From Microbulbifer litoralis (GTDB lineage Bacteria > Pseudomonadota > Gammaproteobacteria > Pseudomonadales > Cellvibrionaceae): a DNA stretch of 64,000 nt. The position numbers and the translations under genes are program-made. The DNA is taken from contig NZ_JALKCV010000012.1 in NCBI RefSeq assembly GCF_023634065.1, positions 1 through 64,000 on the forward strand, given 5' to 3'. The notes under the pieces are model-generated. The model searched no databases and was not told where the DNA came from. It saw only the letters and a list, made by a program, of their open reading frames with translations. Position 1 is the stretch's first letter. Every line of letters starts with the position of its first letter. Positions 18,355 to 29,789 of this stretch are shown here, in pieces.

Positions 18355-19125
18355 TTACCGCGGCTGCATGCGAATACCCGCATCCATCCGGATACACTCG
18401 CCGTTGATATAATCATTCTCGACAATATGTGCCGACAGCGCCGCAATCTCACTGGTTTTTCCCAATCGCTGCGGGAACACCGTCGAGGCCTCGAGGGATT
18501 TGTAGTAGGCCTCATCCACCGTTTCAAACAGCGGGGTGTGAATCAGGCCCGGCACGATGGTGTTGACGCGAATACCGTAACTGGCCAGCTCCCGTGCCAT
18601 CGGCAACGTCATCCCCACCACCGCGCCCTTGGTCGCACTGTAGGCCACCTGGCCCACTTGCCCCTCGTAGGCGGCGACCGAGGCGGTATTGATGATCACA
18701 CCGCGCACGCCGTCTTCATTGAGCGGCTCATTGGCCGCCATACGCTCCGCCGCCAGCCGCGCGCAGTTGAACGTCCCAACCTGGTTGACCATCACCACGT
18801 TCATATAGGCATCCAGCGGGTGCGGCCCCTTTTTGCCGTAGGTCTTGCAGGCAGAACCGATACCGGCGTAGTTATTGAGGATATGTAGTGCGCCGAAGGT
18901 TTCGATAACCCTGGTAATGCCCGCCGTCACCGATTCCTCATCCGCCACATTGACCTTGCAGAAGATCGCTCCCCCGCCGAGGGAGTCCGCCAGGGCCTGC
19001 CCACCGCGCTCATCCAGATCGAAGATCGCCACATTGGCGCCTTCGGCGATATAGCGCTCCACCGTCGCCCGCCCCAGCCCCGAAGCGCCGCCGGTAACAA
19101 TGGCCGTTTTTTCCCTGATATCCAT
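18355..19125 (-). CDS. SDR, type-2 3-hydroxyacyl-CoA dehydrogenase-like
   Basis: A 256-residue short-chain dehydrogenase. The NAD-binding TGGASGLG motif, Asp after beta-2 (IFDLDERGG, so NAD rather than NADP), the Ser of INTASVAAYEG and YxxxK as YSATK are intact. The long insert with GKKGPHPLD and the C-terminal half resemble HSD17B10-type 3-hydroxy-(2-methyl)acyl-CoA dehydrogenases. The family NAG motif reads NYAG. The ATG at 19125 has GGAG 6 nt upstream. Its place between a FadJ-like fusion and an alpha-methylacyl-CoA racemase supports oxidation of 2-methyl-3-hydroxyacyl-CoA. Confidence 0.87.
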   Translation of the reverse strand: MDIREKTAIVTGGASGLGRATVERYIAEGANVAIFDLDERGGQALADSLGGGAIFCKVNVADEESVTAGITRVIETFGALHILNNYAGIGSACKTYGKKGPHPLDAYMNVVMVNQVGTFNCARLAAERMAANEPLNEDGVRGVIINTASVAAYEGQVGQVAYSATKGAVVGMTLPMARELASYGIRVNTIVPGLIHTPLFETVDEAYYKSLEASTVFPQRLGKTSEIAALSAHIVENDYINGECIRMDAGIRMQPR

Positions 19126-19211
19126 GGTTTTCTCCACTCACGGGTTATTCAAGACGATCGATAAATGACGGGCAATTACTGATTGGCAGTTCCATCAGCG
19201 ATCAGGGGCGA

Positions 19212-21365
19212 TCAGTGAAAAGTCCCGCCCTGCTCCAGGGCCTCCCTCACGATCTGCGGTGCCCGGAAGCGCTCACCGTACTGTTCAGCCAATGCCTCGC
19301 AGCGGTCGATAAAGCACTGCAGGCCGTAGGTGTTGACGAACTGGATAAAGCCACCGGTCCAGCTGGGGGCGCCAATACCCAGCAGCGAGCCGACATTGCC
19401 GTCGGCGACGCTGCGCAGCACACCTTCCTGCAGGCACTTGAGACTCTCGATCACCTGGCGGAACAGCAGCCGGTCCCCGATATCGCCTTCCGGCATCTCC
19501 ATATCGTCGCGGAAGTAGAGCTCGTAGAGTGTCGGCCAGACCTGCTTGCTACCGTCTTCGAGGTACTCGTAATAACCGCCGCCGTGATAGCGACCACCGC
19601 GGCCAAATTCGCCGATCAGCCGCTCGCACACGGCGATATTGCAACTGTTGTCGCCCTTGCTGCCGAGCACACCCATTTCGCGGTGTGTCTCGGCGGCCTT
19701 GCGGGTCAGTTCCTGGCTGACTTCATCCTGGATCGCCAGCGGCCCAACCGGCATGCCGATCTTTTTGCCCATGGCATCGATCAATACCGGATCCAGCCCC
19801 TCCACCAACAGGCGCGCACCTTCGTCGAGGAAGGTGCTGAACACTCGCGAGGTAAAGAAGCCCAGGGAATCGTTGACGACAATCGGCGTCTTGCGGATCT
19901 GTTGGGCGTAGTCGAACGCCCTGGCGAGAGTCTCGTCGCTGGTCTGCCGGCCACAGATGATCTCGATCAGCGGCATCTTGTCCACTGGTGAGAAAAAGTG
20001 GATGCCGATAAAGTTTTCCGGCTTCGCACTGACTTCGGCCAGTTGGCCGATCGGCAGCGTGGAAGTGTTGGAGCCGAAAATCCCCCCCTCGGCGAGAAAA
20101 GGTTCCGCTTGCCGGGTGACTCTAGCCTTGAGCTCGATATTCTCGAATACCGCCTCCACAATCAGGTCGCAGCCCCGCAGCTCGTCGTCATCGGCAGTGG
20201 GCAGAATCCGGTCCAGCAACTGCTGTTTGTCATCGGCAGTTTTGCGGCCGCGCTCTATCTGCCTGTCCAGTAATGCAGCGCTGTAGGCCTTGCCTTTCTC
20301 CGCCGCCTCCAGCGAGATATCTTTCAGCACCACCTGGATACCGGCGCGCGCAGAAGCGTAGGCGATGCCCTGCCCCATCATGCCGGCACCGAGAATACCG
20401 ACCTTTTTGACAGTGGATCTTTCCACGCCTCTGGGTCGGCTGGCGCCGCTCTTGACGCTGTTCATCTGGAAAAAGCCGGTGGTAATCAGGTTGATGGCCT
20501 GGGGTGTGGTGATCAGGTAGGCCAGCGCGCGGGATTCGTAACGCAATGCCGTGTCGATATCCACGGTCACGGCCTGGGCCGCCACATCGAGGATTTTCTC
20601 AGGCGCCGGCAACAGGCCGCGGGTCTTCTTGTACAGCATCGCCGGCGCTGCGGACAGGGTCTGGGTCACCTTCGGGTTCCAGATATCGCCGCCCGGAATC
20701 CGGTGGCCCTTTTTATCCCAGGACTGCTGCCAGGCGTCCGGGTTTGACACGATCCATTGCTTCGCCGCTTCCACCAGATTAGTGGTGATCTCCTCCATCT
20801 GGTCCACCAGGCCGGCTTCCCGCGCTTCATTGACCGGCATATGGCGCCCTTCCATCAGGATCGGCAGGGCCTTTTCAAGCCCCAACATATGAATGCTGCG
20901 CACCACACCGCCACCACCGGGGAGCAGGCCCAGGGTGACTTCCGGCAGGCCGATACTGACCTTGGGGGAGTTCCAGGCGATGCGGTGATTGCAGGCGAGA
21001 CAGATCTCCAGGCCACCGCCGAGCGCAGCGCCGTTGATCGCAGCCACCACCGGCACCGGCAGTTTTTCCAGCCGCCGCAGCGGCGCCTTGACACCGCCTT
21101 CGATCATTTCAAACTGGCCGGCCTCTTCTCCCGGCGCCACGCTGGACAGTGCGCGCAGGTCGCCGCCGGCAAAAAATGTACTCTTGGCGGACGTGATCAC
21201 CACCCCTTTCAGGTCCTTTTCGTTTTCCAGACGTGTGACGGTTTCCGCCATTGCCACGCGGTACTGCCCGTTCATGGCATTGACCGGACCGTCCATATCC
21301 ATGGTTACCGTGACCAGTCCATCACTGTCTTTGTCGTAGATAAAACCGTTGATTCTCTCGGCCAT
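19212..21365 (-). CDS. FadJ-like enoyl-CoA hydratase/3-hydroxyacyl-CoA dehydrogenase
   Basis: A 717-residue bifunctional beta-oxidation enzyme. The N-terminal crotonase domain (about 1-200) has FFAGGDLRAL and NGAALGGGLE plus GLPEVTLGLLPGGGG with the catalytic Glu. From about residue 315 the NAD-binding domain starts with GILGAGMMGQG, followed by the dehydrogenase catalytic region GIHFFSPVDKMPLIE and a C-terminal domain. The length matches FadJ (about 714). AGGTGA precedes the ATG at 21365. It lies 54 bp after the thiolase gene, which together would complete the last steps of a beta-oxidation round. Confidence 0.93.
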   Translation of the reverse strand: MAERINGFIYDKDSDGLVTVTMDMDGPVNAMNGQYRVAMAETVTRLENEKDLKGVVITSAKSTFFAGGDLRALSSVAPGEEAGQFEMIEGGVKAPLRRLEKLPVPVVAAINGAALGGGLEICLACNHRIAWNSPKVSIGLPEVTLGLLPGGGGVVRSIHMLGLEKALPILMEGRHMPVNEAREAGLVDQMEEITTNLVEAAKQWIVSNPDAWQQSWDKKGHRIPGGDIWNPKVTQTLSAAPAMLYKKTRGLLPAPEKILDVAAQAVTVDIDTALRYESRALAYLITTPQAINLITTGFFQMNSVKSGASRPRGVERSTVKKVGILGAGMMGQGIAYASARAGIQVVLKDISLEAAEKGKAYSAALLDRQIERGRKTADDKQQLLDRILPTADDDELRGCDLIVEAVFENIELKARVTRQAEPFLAEGGIFGSNTSTLPIGQLAEVSAKPENFIGIHFFSPVDKMPLIEIICGRQTSDETLARAFDYAQQIRKTPIVVNDSLGFFTSRVFSTFLDEGARLLVEGLDPVLIDAMGKKIGMPVGPLAIQDEVSQELTRKAAETHREMGVLGSKGDNSCNIAVCERLIGEFGRGGRYHGGGYYEYLEDGSKQVWPTLYELYFRDDMEMPEGDIGDRLLFRQVIESLKCLQEGVLRSVADGNVGSLLGIGAPSWTGGFIQFVNTYGLQCFIDRCEALAEQYGERFRAPQIVREALEQGGTFH

Positions 21366-21419
21366 CGCTTTCACCTGATTCGTATTTTTCTGTCTTTTTC
21401 CGGGCGCGCAGCACCGGAT

Positions 21420-22628
21420 TTATACACGCTCGATAATCGTCGCAATTCCCTGGCCGCCCCCGACACACAGTGCCACCAGCGCGCGCTTCTGGTTGCGCCG
21501 TTCCAGCTCGTCCAGCACCGTGCCCACCAGCATGGCCCCAGTGGCTCCCAGCGGGTGACCCATGGCGATGGCACCGCCGTTGACATTGGTGATTTCGTGG
21601 GAGATATCCAGGTCTTTCATAAAGCGCAGCGCCACCGAGGCGAAGGCTTCGTTGATTTCGAACAGGTCGATATCCGCAGTGGCCATTCCAGCTTTCTGTA
21701 GCGCTTTTTTTGCCGCCGGGCCGGGGCCGGTAAGCATGATGGTGGGGTCGGTGGCCAGTACCGCGGTGGTGACGATGCGACCGCGCGGCGCCAGGTCCAG
21801 GTCCCGGCCCGCCTGTTCGCTGCCAATGAGAACCGCCGAGGCGCCGTCGACGATGCCAGAGGAATTGCCCGGTGTATGCACATGATCGATCGCCGGCAGG
21901 TTCGGGTATTTGCGCAGCATCAGGTCGTCGAAACCGATTGCGCCCATTTTGGCGAAGGATGGGCGCAGCTGCCCCAGCACATCCATCGAGGTATCCGGCT
22001 TGATAAACTCGTCGCTCTCCAGGATCGGCATCCCGTTCAGGTCCCGCACCGGCACCACCGAGCGATCGAAGTAACCGGATGCGCGTGCGGCAGCGGCGCG
22101 CAGCTGGGAGGCCTGTGCATAGGCGTCCACATCTTCGCGACTCCAGCCCTCGATGGTGGCGATGGTATCGGCACCGATTCCCTGGGGTACCGCACCATCG
22201 TGTACATTCACTTCCGGGTCGTTGATCCAGGCACCACCGGCCGCCCCCATAGGCACACGCGACATGGATTCAACGCCGCCGGCCACCACCAGTTCCTCCC
22301 AACCGGAGGCAATTTTCATCGCGGCGATATTGACCGCCTCCAGGCCGGAGGCGCAGAAGCGATCCAGCTGCACACCGGCGACGCTCTCGTGCCAGTCGGC
22401 GAACTGCACAATGGTCTTGGCGATATCGCCGCCCTGCTCACCCACCGGCGATACGCAGCCCATCACCACGTCGTCGACACAGGCTGTGTCCAGGTCGTGG
22501 CGCCGCTGCAGTTCGCGCAGCAGGCCCGCCCCGAGGGCCACCGGCTTCACTTCGTGCAGGGAGCCATCGCGCTTGCCCTTGCCGCGCGGGGTGCGGATGG
22601 CATCGTAGATATAGGCGCTCTGTGTCAT
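21420..22628 (-). CDS. Acetyl-CoA C-acyltransferase (thiolase)
   Basis: A 402-residue thiolase. The acyl-accepting Cys92 lies in [10 protein letters not shown], the NEAFA motif is present, the catalytic His is in [15 protein letters not shown], and the second Cys in [14 protein letters not shown] lies 7 nt before the ATG at 22628. It is the first gene of a five-gene operon (thiolase, FadJ-like, SDR, racemase, hydratase) and divergent from an AraC regulator, which is the likely controller. Confidence 0.94.
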   Translation of the reverse strand: MTQSAYIYDAIRTPRGKGKRDGSLHEVKPVALGAGLLRELQRRHDLDTACVDDVVMGCVSPVGEQGGDIAKTIVQFADWHESVAGVQLDRFCASGLEAVNIAAMKIASGWEELVVAGGVESMSRVPMGAAGGAWINDPEVNVHDGAVPQGIGADTIATIEGWSREDVDAYAQASQLRAAAARASGYFDRSVVPVRDLNGMPILESDEFIKPDTSMDVLGQLRPSFAKMGAIGFDDLMLRKYPNLPAIDHVHTPGNSSGIVDGASAVLIGSEQAGRDLDLAPRGRIVTTAVLATDPTIMLTGPGPAAKKALQKAGMATADIDLFEINEAFASVALRFMKDLDISHEITNVNGGAIAMGHPLGATGAMLVGTVLDELERRNQKRALVALCVGGGQGIATIIERV

Positions 22629-22692
22629 CGCTCTATCCTTGTCCATTATTGTTCGCAATACGGCCGCAACACCGTGAATATGTACCTTTTAG

Positions 22693-22721
22693 TCATTATG
22701 AAAGGGGAAAACCGGGTCCAA
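22693..22721 (-). promoter_or_regulatory. Candidate promoter of the thiolase operon
   Basis: On the minus strand TTGGAC (22716-22721), a 17-bp spacer and TAATGA (22693-22698). It would start transcription near 22686, about 58 nt before the thiolase ATG. The region is shared with the divergent AraC gene, so its product may bind here. Confidence 0.45.
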
Positions 22722-22770
22722 CAAGCACATCCGAGGCAAGAAATTGACATTTTATCCCGCAGGAAAAAGA

Positions 22771-23805
22771 ATGACGGAAAGTCCACCAGGGCCCCGCAAA
22801 ATGCAGGACATCTCTATCCCCGTCTCTTTTCTGCACTCGGTACTGCGCTACGCGCCGGCGCGCGGTATCTCCACCGAGCGCCTGCTGCGACGTTGCGGTA
22901 TCGCCCCCAGAATGCTGCAGGACAGCGGCGCCCGCGTCGGCGCACGCCGCTATGCCGACCTGCAGACCCTGGCGATGCGCGAGATGGGCGACGAGATGCT
23001 CGGCTATACACCGCTGCCAATGAAGCTGGGCACCGGCGCCGCCATGGCCCACTGGATGCTGCACAGCCGCACGTTGGGCCAGGCCCTGAAACGCTACTGC
23101 CATTTTTACAGCATGATCGAGCGCGGCCTGCGACCGCAGTTGTTACTGGAAGGCACCCACGTACGGCTGCGCTTTGCCACCTGGTTCGGCCAACCACATC
23201 CCGAGCCCTATGCCTACGAGATGATCATGTTCGGCCTGCACCGTTTCGGCTGCTGGCTGACACGGCAGAAACTGCCGATCGATACCGTCGGGCTCGATTA
23301 CCCGGCACCGGAGCACCGGAGCGAGTACCGCGCGATCTTCCCGGGGGCGCCGATACAGTTTTCCAGACCCCACTGCGAGCTGGTCTTCAAACGCGAACAG
23401 TTGCAGACGCCTGTGCGACAGGACCAGGCCGACCTGGAGGAATTTCTCAAGCAACCGCAACGCAACCTGCTGCAGGGGTACCACGACCTGCAAAGCTGGA
23501 TCGGCAAAACCCGCTCGGTATTGCGACAGAGCCTGAGCGATATGCCCACACTGGTGGAGGTATCGGCGGAACTGGGACTGCAATCCAAACAGCTGCGTCG
23601 CCTGCTGGGCGACGAGGGTATCGGCTACGGGGAACTGAAAGAGCAACTGCGCCGGGATGTGGCCATGCAACACCTGGCCGACGCGAGCATATCCATCGAA
23701 GACGTGGCCTACCTGACCGGCTTCGCCGAGGCCAGCACCTTTATCCGCGCCTTTCGCAAGTGGACCGGCCATACCCCTTTTGCCTATCGCAAGAAGTTTT
23801 ACTGA
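22771..23805 (+). CDS. AraC-family transcriptional regulator
   Basis: A 344-residue regulator. The N-terminal ~200 residues match the Arabinose_bd-type (PF12625) ligand domain found in OruR/ArgR-like regulators. The C-terminal AraC double helix-turn-helix includes PTLVEVSAELGLQSKQLRRLL and SIEDVAYLTGFAEASTFIRAF, ending in WTGHTPFAYR. Start at ATG 22771, with AGGA 6 nt upstream. In this subfamily genes next to the regulator are the usual targets, so the divergent thiolase operon and possibly the di-haem gene downstream are candidates. The ligand may be a lipid or CoA ester. Confidence 0.92.
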   Translation: MTESPPGPRKMQDISIPVSFLHSVLRYAPARGISTERLLRRCGIAPRMLQDSGARVGARRYADLQTLAMREMGDEMLGYTPLPMKLGTGAAMAHWMLHSRTLGQALKRYCHFYSMIERGLRPQLLLEGTHVRLRFATWFGQPHPEPYAYEMIMFGLHRFGCWLTRQKLPIDTVGLDYPAPEHRSEYRAIFPGAPIQFSRPHCELVFKREQLQTPVRQDQADLEEFLKQPQRNLLQGYHDLQSWIGKTRSVLRQSLSDMPTLVEVSAELGLQSKQLRRLLGDEGIGYGELKEQLRRDVAMQHLADASISIEDVAYLTGFAEASTFIRAFRKWTGHTPFAYRKKFY

Positions 23806-23823
23806 TCGACTTCCGCAACATCG

Positions 23824-23849
23824 AAAAAAGGCCGCCCGGTGGGGCGGCC
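23824..23849 (-). terminator. Intrinsic terminator of the di-haem protein gene
   Basis: On the minus strand GGCCGCC(CC)...GGGCGGCC hairpin followed directly by six T residues, 16 bp after the stop codon at 23866. It also lies 19 bp after the convergent AraC gene and could act weakly on it. Confidence 0.85.
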
Positions 23850-23865
23850 AAGGTCCACAATAACG

Positions 23866-25902
<2,037 letters not shown>

Positions 25903-26005
25903 CGGACACCTCCAAAAATATTATGGTTTTATCTTTTGGGATGCATTCAGGAAGGTCTGAAACGGGAACAGCCAGTATCCTCTTCAGGGGTTCCCCGGCA
26001 TCTCA

Positions 26006-26017
26006 TCATCGCGATGA
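26006..26017. promoter_or_regulatory. Perfect palindrome upstream of the di-haem gene
   Basis: TCATCGCGATGA, a perfect 12-bp palindrome about 105 bp before the di-haem protein start. A possible operator, but short and unproven. Confidence 0.25.
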
Positions 26018-26132
26018 CAATATAGGAGCAGTTACCACCTCCCGGGTATCGTCCGAAAAGATGAATTTTGGCTGTCGGGCGGGAGATTAAACGCAAAGGT
26101 CAGCGGAACCCGCGGGCACCGCGGCAAAAATG

Positions 26133-26170
26133 CCCGGATTCCGGCGCTGCACATTTGCATCCGGACTACC
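26133..26170. repeat. Degenerate REP-like element
   Basis: CCCGGATTCCGGCGCTGC ... GCATCCGGACTAC resembles one arm of the palindromes near 14.6 and 14.9 kb, here shortened and diverged, in the gap between the di-haem gene and the DUF4334 gene. Confidence 0.45.
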
Positions 26171-26180
26171 GTGGTCCGCC

Positions 26181-26639
26181 CTATGAGAGTCTTTCCAGGT
26201 AGAAGAATAGCGGTCGGCCATTGCCCTTCTGCGCCATCACGCCGACCACCCGATCGTCGTCCACGCGACGGAAATGATCAAATACCGGGCTTTTGTCGTA
26301 GATCATGGCCGCCGAAGACAGGCCGCGGAAAACCACTTCGCGCAGACTGGCGCCACCCAGTGCGTCGTTGACAAATCGCGCGCCTTGTCCGTCCCGGCTG
26401 ATGATCGGGTAGACCTCATCGGCGCTGGCAAAACGTTTGCCGTCCCACTGCATCGCGTGCAGTTGCTCCTCGACCGGATGTCCGCGGCTCAGGATGCCGC
26501 CGCGCCACTCGCCGATCATCGCCTCGACCGACACTGCCGGCAGGCGATCGAAAAAGTCAAACAGGTCCGCGGGCGCGGCCCCGCCCGATTTCAGCTGTTC
26601 GAAAAGTTCCCGGCTGTCCGCCGTTTCCATTACTTGCAT
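26181..26639 (-). CDS. GXWXG/DUF4334 domain protein
   Basis: A 152-residue soluble protein. The motif IGEWRGG near residue 43 gives the GXWXG family its name, and the second half (PIISRDGQGARFVND ... VMAQKGNGRPLFFYLERL) fits DUF4334. The pair usually forms one protein with unknown function. It is the last gene of an operon with the acyl-CoA ligase and alcohol dehydrogenase (14-bp gap), which suggests a binding or accessory role in metabolism of the same alcohol/aldehyde/acid. Start at ATG 26639; a second ATG lies 9 bp further in. Confidence 0.8.
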   Translation of the reverse strand: MQVMETADSRELFEQLKSGGAAPADLFDFFDRLPAVSVEAMIGEWRGGILSRGHPVEEQLHAMQWDGKRFASADEVYPIISRDGQGARFVNDALGGASLREVVFRGLSSAAMIYDKSPVFDHFRRVDDDRVVGVMAQKGNGRPLFFYLERLS

Positions 26640-26653
26640 AGTAGTATTTCCCT

Positions 26654-27745
26654 TCAATCCATCAACAGCACCGGTTTTACGGTTTCCCCGGAGCGCAGAT
26701 CCGCCATCGCCCTGTTGATTTCTGCAAACGGATAGGTTTTGACAATCTTGTGCAGCGGCATCCAGCCAGCGCGGAAATAGTCGATCATCTGTGGAACAAA
26801 CGCGGCCGGATCCGAATCCCCCTCGACACTGCCGCGGATGCTGCGCCCGGTGAAAACCAGTTCCCGCGGATCGATACCGAACTCGCGGCCGCCGGGGCTG
26901 ACGCCGAGACACAGCAATTGCCCGCAGCGTCTCAGGCGTGCAAAGGCGGACTCGATTACCGCCGTCGATCCGGTGGAATCCAGTGCACAATCGACCGGGG
27001 CCATCGCACGCAATTGATTTTCTATCGCTTGGGTGTCACCACTGACGACCTCGGTGGCGCCGATTTCACGCGCAATGGCGATACGGTCTTCCCGCAGGTC
27101 GACGGCGACAATGCGTTCATAGCCGGCAATAACCGCGGCCATGACCGCCGCCAGGCCCACGGTTCCGCAACCGAAGACGGCGATACTGCGCCCCTCACCG
27201 GCGCCGAGCAGCTTGATCACCGCAGACATGCCCGTCTGCACACCGCAGGCCAGCGGCGCCATCAGTTCCGCCGGCAGGTCTTCGGGCAGCCGGATCATAT
27301 TGCGCAGGCCGGCGACGGTATGGGTGGCGAACGAGGACTGACCGAAGTACTGGCTGGTGATGGCAGTCCCGCCCAGGGACATGGGCCCCGTCCCCGCCGG
27401 GCGCCGGCCGAGAAAATTCAATGGCAGGGCCGCATCACAGTAGGCCGGCGCACCACCGTCGCAGCGCGGGCAGTGGCCACAGGCGGCAAAGCTCATCAAC
27501 ACCCGGTCGCCGACGGTAAAGCCTTCACCTTCCGCCCCCAACGCCTCGATACGGCCGACGCCCTCGTGGCCCAGCACCGCCGGCAGTGGCGTTCCCAGTT
27601 GGCCGCCCAAAGACAGCAGATCGGTGTGGCAGATTCCGCAGGCCTCCAGCCTGACGAGAGCCTCGTCCGGACCCGGCCGGTCAAGGTCGCAGGTCTCGAT
27701 ATCGACAATGGAACCCGCCCTGGCGATGGCCGCCTGTATTTTCAT
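26654..27745 (-). CDS. Zinc-dependent alcohol dehydrogenase
   Basis: A 363-residue medium-chain dehydrogenase. Catalytic zinc ligands are visible in CGICHTD and GHEGVG, the structural zinc site in CGHCPRCDGGAPAYC, and the coenzyme motif in FGCGTVGLAA with Asp after it (AVDLRED), pointing to NAD. The sequence resembles the benzyl-alcohol/geraniol dehydrogenase branch (XylB type), which oxidises hydrophobic or unsaturated alcohols. It lies 7 bp after the acyl-CoA ligase and 14 bp before the DUF4334 gene. It could convert alcohols, or act in reverse on aldehydes from oxidative chain cleavage. Confidence 0.9.
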   Translation of the reverse strand: MKIQAAIARAGSIVDIETCDLDRPGPDEALVRLEACGICHTDLLSLGGQLGTPLPAVLGHEGVGRIEALGAEGEGFTVGDRVLMSFAACGHCPRCDGGAPAYCDAALPLNFLGRRPAGTGPMSLGGTAITSQYFGQSSFATHTVAGLRNMIRLPEDLPAELMAPLACGVQTGMSAVIKLLGAGEGRSIAVFGCGTVGLAAVMAAVIAGYERIVAVDLREDRIAIAREIGATEVVSGDTQAIENQLRAMAPVDCALDSTGSTAVIESAFARLRRCGQLLCLGVSPGGREFGIDPRELVFTGRSIRGSVEGDSDPAAFVPQMIDYFRAGWMPLHKIVKTYPFAEINRAMADLRSGETVKPVLLMD

Positions 27746-27752
27746 CGCGACA

Positions 27753-29438
27753 CTAACCTTCCCAGATGATCTTCCGCTCGCTCTCGCGCCAGCCCTCGGC
27801 AAACTGCAGGTAGCGCTCCTCGATCACATTGCGTTTCAGCTTCATGGTCGGCGTCAGCATGCCGCTCTCGATCGTCCAGGGTTCCCTGACGATCACCACG
27901 TAATTGAGCTGCTCGTGATCCTCCAGTTGCCGGTTGATCCGATCCAGGTGCGCCCCGAACGCCTGTTCAAACTGATTTTTATCCTCTTCGCTGTCCGGGT
28001 CCAGCGCGCCGGGCGACAACACTGCCAGTGCGAACGGCTGCGGCTGCCCCGGCCCGGTAGCGCAGATCACCTCGATTCCCGGGTGGGCACCGAGCATATT
28101 CTCGATCGGCACCGGTGCCACATATTTTCCCTTGGCGGTCTTGAAAAGATCCTTGGTGCGCCCGGTGATCCTGAGGCGGCCGATTTCATCCAGTTCCCCG
28201 CGGTCCCCGGTGCGGAAGAAACCGTCTTCGGTGAGATTTGCCCGGGTCTCTTCCGGCATCCTGTAATAGCCGAGCATCTGTCCCGGGCTCTTGACCAGCA
28301 CCTCGCCGGAGTCGTCGATACGGCACTCCACCCCGGGCAGTGGCGTGCCCACATAGCCGGGCCGCACCTCGCCGATACGCGCCGCGTGGGAGGCCGCGGC
28401 ATTTTCGGTCATACCGAACACCTCGAGCAAGTCCAGGCCCAGCCTGCGGTACCAGCCGATAATCTCCGCCGACAGCGGCGCCGCCCCGGTGAGCCCGACC
28501 CTGACACTGTCAAGCCCCAGCTCGCGGAGGATTTTCCGCTTCGCTGTTGCGCCGATAAAAGGCAGCGCAAACAGGAACCGCTGGCGGGCCGGTGGAACTT
28601 TGGCGTTGACCGCCTGGTAGAACTTGGTCCAGAGGCGCGGCACCGAAAAGAATCGTGTCGGTCGCGCCCGCTTCAGGTCCGCGGGGAAAGTCTCCAGCGA
28701 TTCGTTGAAAAAAACCTGGAAGCCGAACACCAGCGACGGAATTTCCACCGCGACCCGCTCAGCCACATGGGCCAGCGGAAGGTAGGAGAGCATGCGATCG
28801 TCGCTGTCCGGTTTCCACAACCCTACGGAACAGCCCGCCGGTGCGGTGAGCGAACGAAAACTGTGCATCACGCCCTTGGGTTTACCCGTGGTGCCCGACG
28901 TATAGATGATTGTTGCCAGTTCATCCATGGTGCGCTCGGGGATCTCCCGCAGTGGCTGCTGCTCGTGCAGAATTGCGTCCCAGGGTTTTGCCGTTACCGG
29001 CGGCGCCATCGGCAGGACCACCAGCGGCAGCCCTTCCGGAATGACCGGCTCCACTTCGCTCCAGCTGTCGCTCTGGCCGTCCAGGCGGCCGACGAACAAC
29101 AGTCTGGCTTCACAGTGTTTGAGAATATATTCGGTGGCATCCGCCCCCAGGGTCGGGTACAGGGGCACAGTGACATGGCCGGCCATCCAGATGGCGAGAT
29201 CGGCAATAACCCAGTGGGCACTGTTCTTGCCGGTGAGCGCGATATTGCTGCGCGGCGGCAGATCCAGGGACACCAGGTAGTTGGCGACGCGACGGGCCTG
29301 GTCGGCCGCGTCCTTCCAGGTCAGTTGCAGCAGCTTCCCGTCGGCCAGCGGCTGGGTCATATAGACCTGGTCCGGCTTTTCGCGCTCCCAGCGCATCAGA
29401 TAGTCGAGGGGCGATGCGAACTTCACGACCTGGCTCAT
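27753..29438 (-). CDS. AMP-dependent acyl-CoA synthetase
   Basis: A 561-residue adenylate-forming ligase. The P-loop IIYTSGTTGKPKG, the LEVFGMTENAA motif, the RTGDRGELDE segment and the RITGRTKDLFKTAKGKYV hinge are intact. The C-terminal Lys region (TPTMKLKRNVI) is that of long-chain fatty acyl-CoA ligases. It activates a carboxylic acid with ATP and CoA. GGAG lies 5 nt before the ATG. First gene of the ligase-dehydrogenase-DUF4334 operon. Substrate is inferred to be a hydrophobic, perhaps branched, acid. Confidence 0.92.
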   Translation of the reverse strand: MSQVVKFASPLDYLMRWEREKPDQVYMTQPLADGKLLQLTWKDAADQARRVANYLVSLDLPPRSNIALTGKNSAHWVIADLAIWMAGHVTVPLYPTLGADATEYILKHCEARLLFVGRLDGQSDSWSEVEPVIPEGLPLVVLPMAPPVTAKPWDAILHEQQPLREIPERTMDELATIIYTSGTTGKPKGVMHSFRSLTAPAGCSVGLWKPDSDDRMLSYLPLAHVAERVAVEIPSLVFGFQVFFNESLETFPADLKRARPTRFFSVPRLWTKFYQAVNAKVPPARQRFLFALPFIGATAKRKILRELGLDSVRVGLTGAAPLSAEIIGWYRRLGLDLLEVFGMTENAAASHAARIGEVRPGYVGTPLPGVECRIDDSGEVLVKSPGQMLGYYRMPEETRANLTEDGFFRTGDRGELDEIGRLRITGRTKDLFKTAKGKYVAPVPIENMLGAHPGIEVICATGPGQPQPFALAVLSPGALDPDSEEDKNQFEQAFGAHLDRINRQLEDHEQLNYVVIVREPWTIESGMLTPTMKLKRNVIEERYLQFAEGWRESERKIIWEG

Positions 29439-29789
29439 AAGCGCTCCGTGTTTTCTCTTATCATTATCCAGTAATTCGCGACTGTTTCTCCGTAAACGCC
29501 CGGAGAAAACTGATATCCAATGCGAAGGGCCTGGTGGACCGCTCGCAAAGTTAGGTAACAGTTCGCTTCGCCAAATCGTCCAGCTCTGCGTTGAGAAGGC
29601 TTGAAATAACGCTGCTATTCCAGCGCTTTCTCGCCTTGACCTGAACGATTTGGCTGTGCTCCTTTGTTACCGAGCTTTACCAGCGGCCCACTAGTGGGCC
29701 ATATTTTTATATTCGACTGAATAGCAAGCTAATCCCGCCGCGCCGCGGTGTCAATTACATTGCGACCGATACCCGGCGCCACCGGGCGG
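29439..29789. other. Gene-free region around the palindrome
   Basis: A 350-bp gap holding the palindrome at 29527-29700, a short AT-rich stretch at 29701-29725 and, near 29460, the probable promoter region of the ligase operon (a GATAAT on the minus strand without a good -35). No gene is seen. Confidence 0.55.
29527..29700. repeat. Long imperfect palindrome, MITE-like
   Basis: A 174-bp element whose two halves are complementary: GGTGGACCGCT / AGCGGCCCAC-type ends, then GGTAACA / TGTTACC, then GCCAAATCGT.CAG / CTGAACGATTTGGC and an inner GAGAAGGC / GCGCTTTCTC-like pair. The right end has the perfect palindrome GGCCCACTAGTGGGCC. No coding capacity. It lies in the gap between the acyl-CoA dehydrogenase and ligase genes. 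A single copy is seen in this window. Confidence 0.75.
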
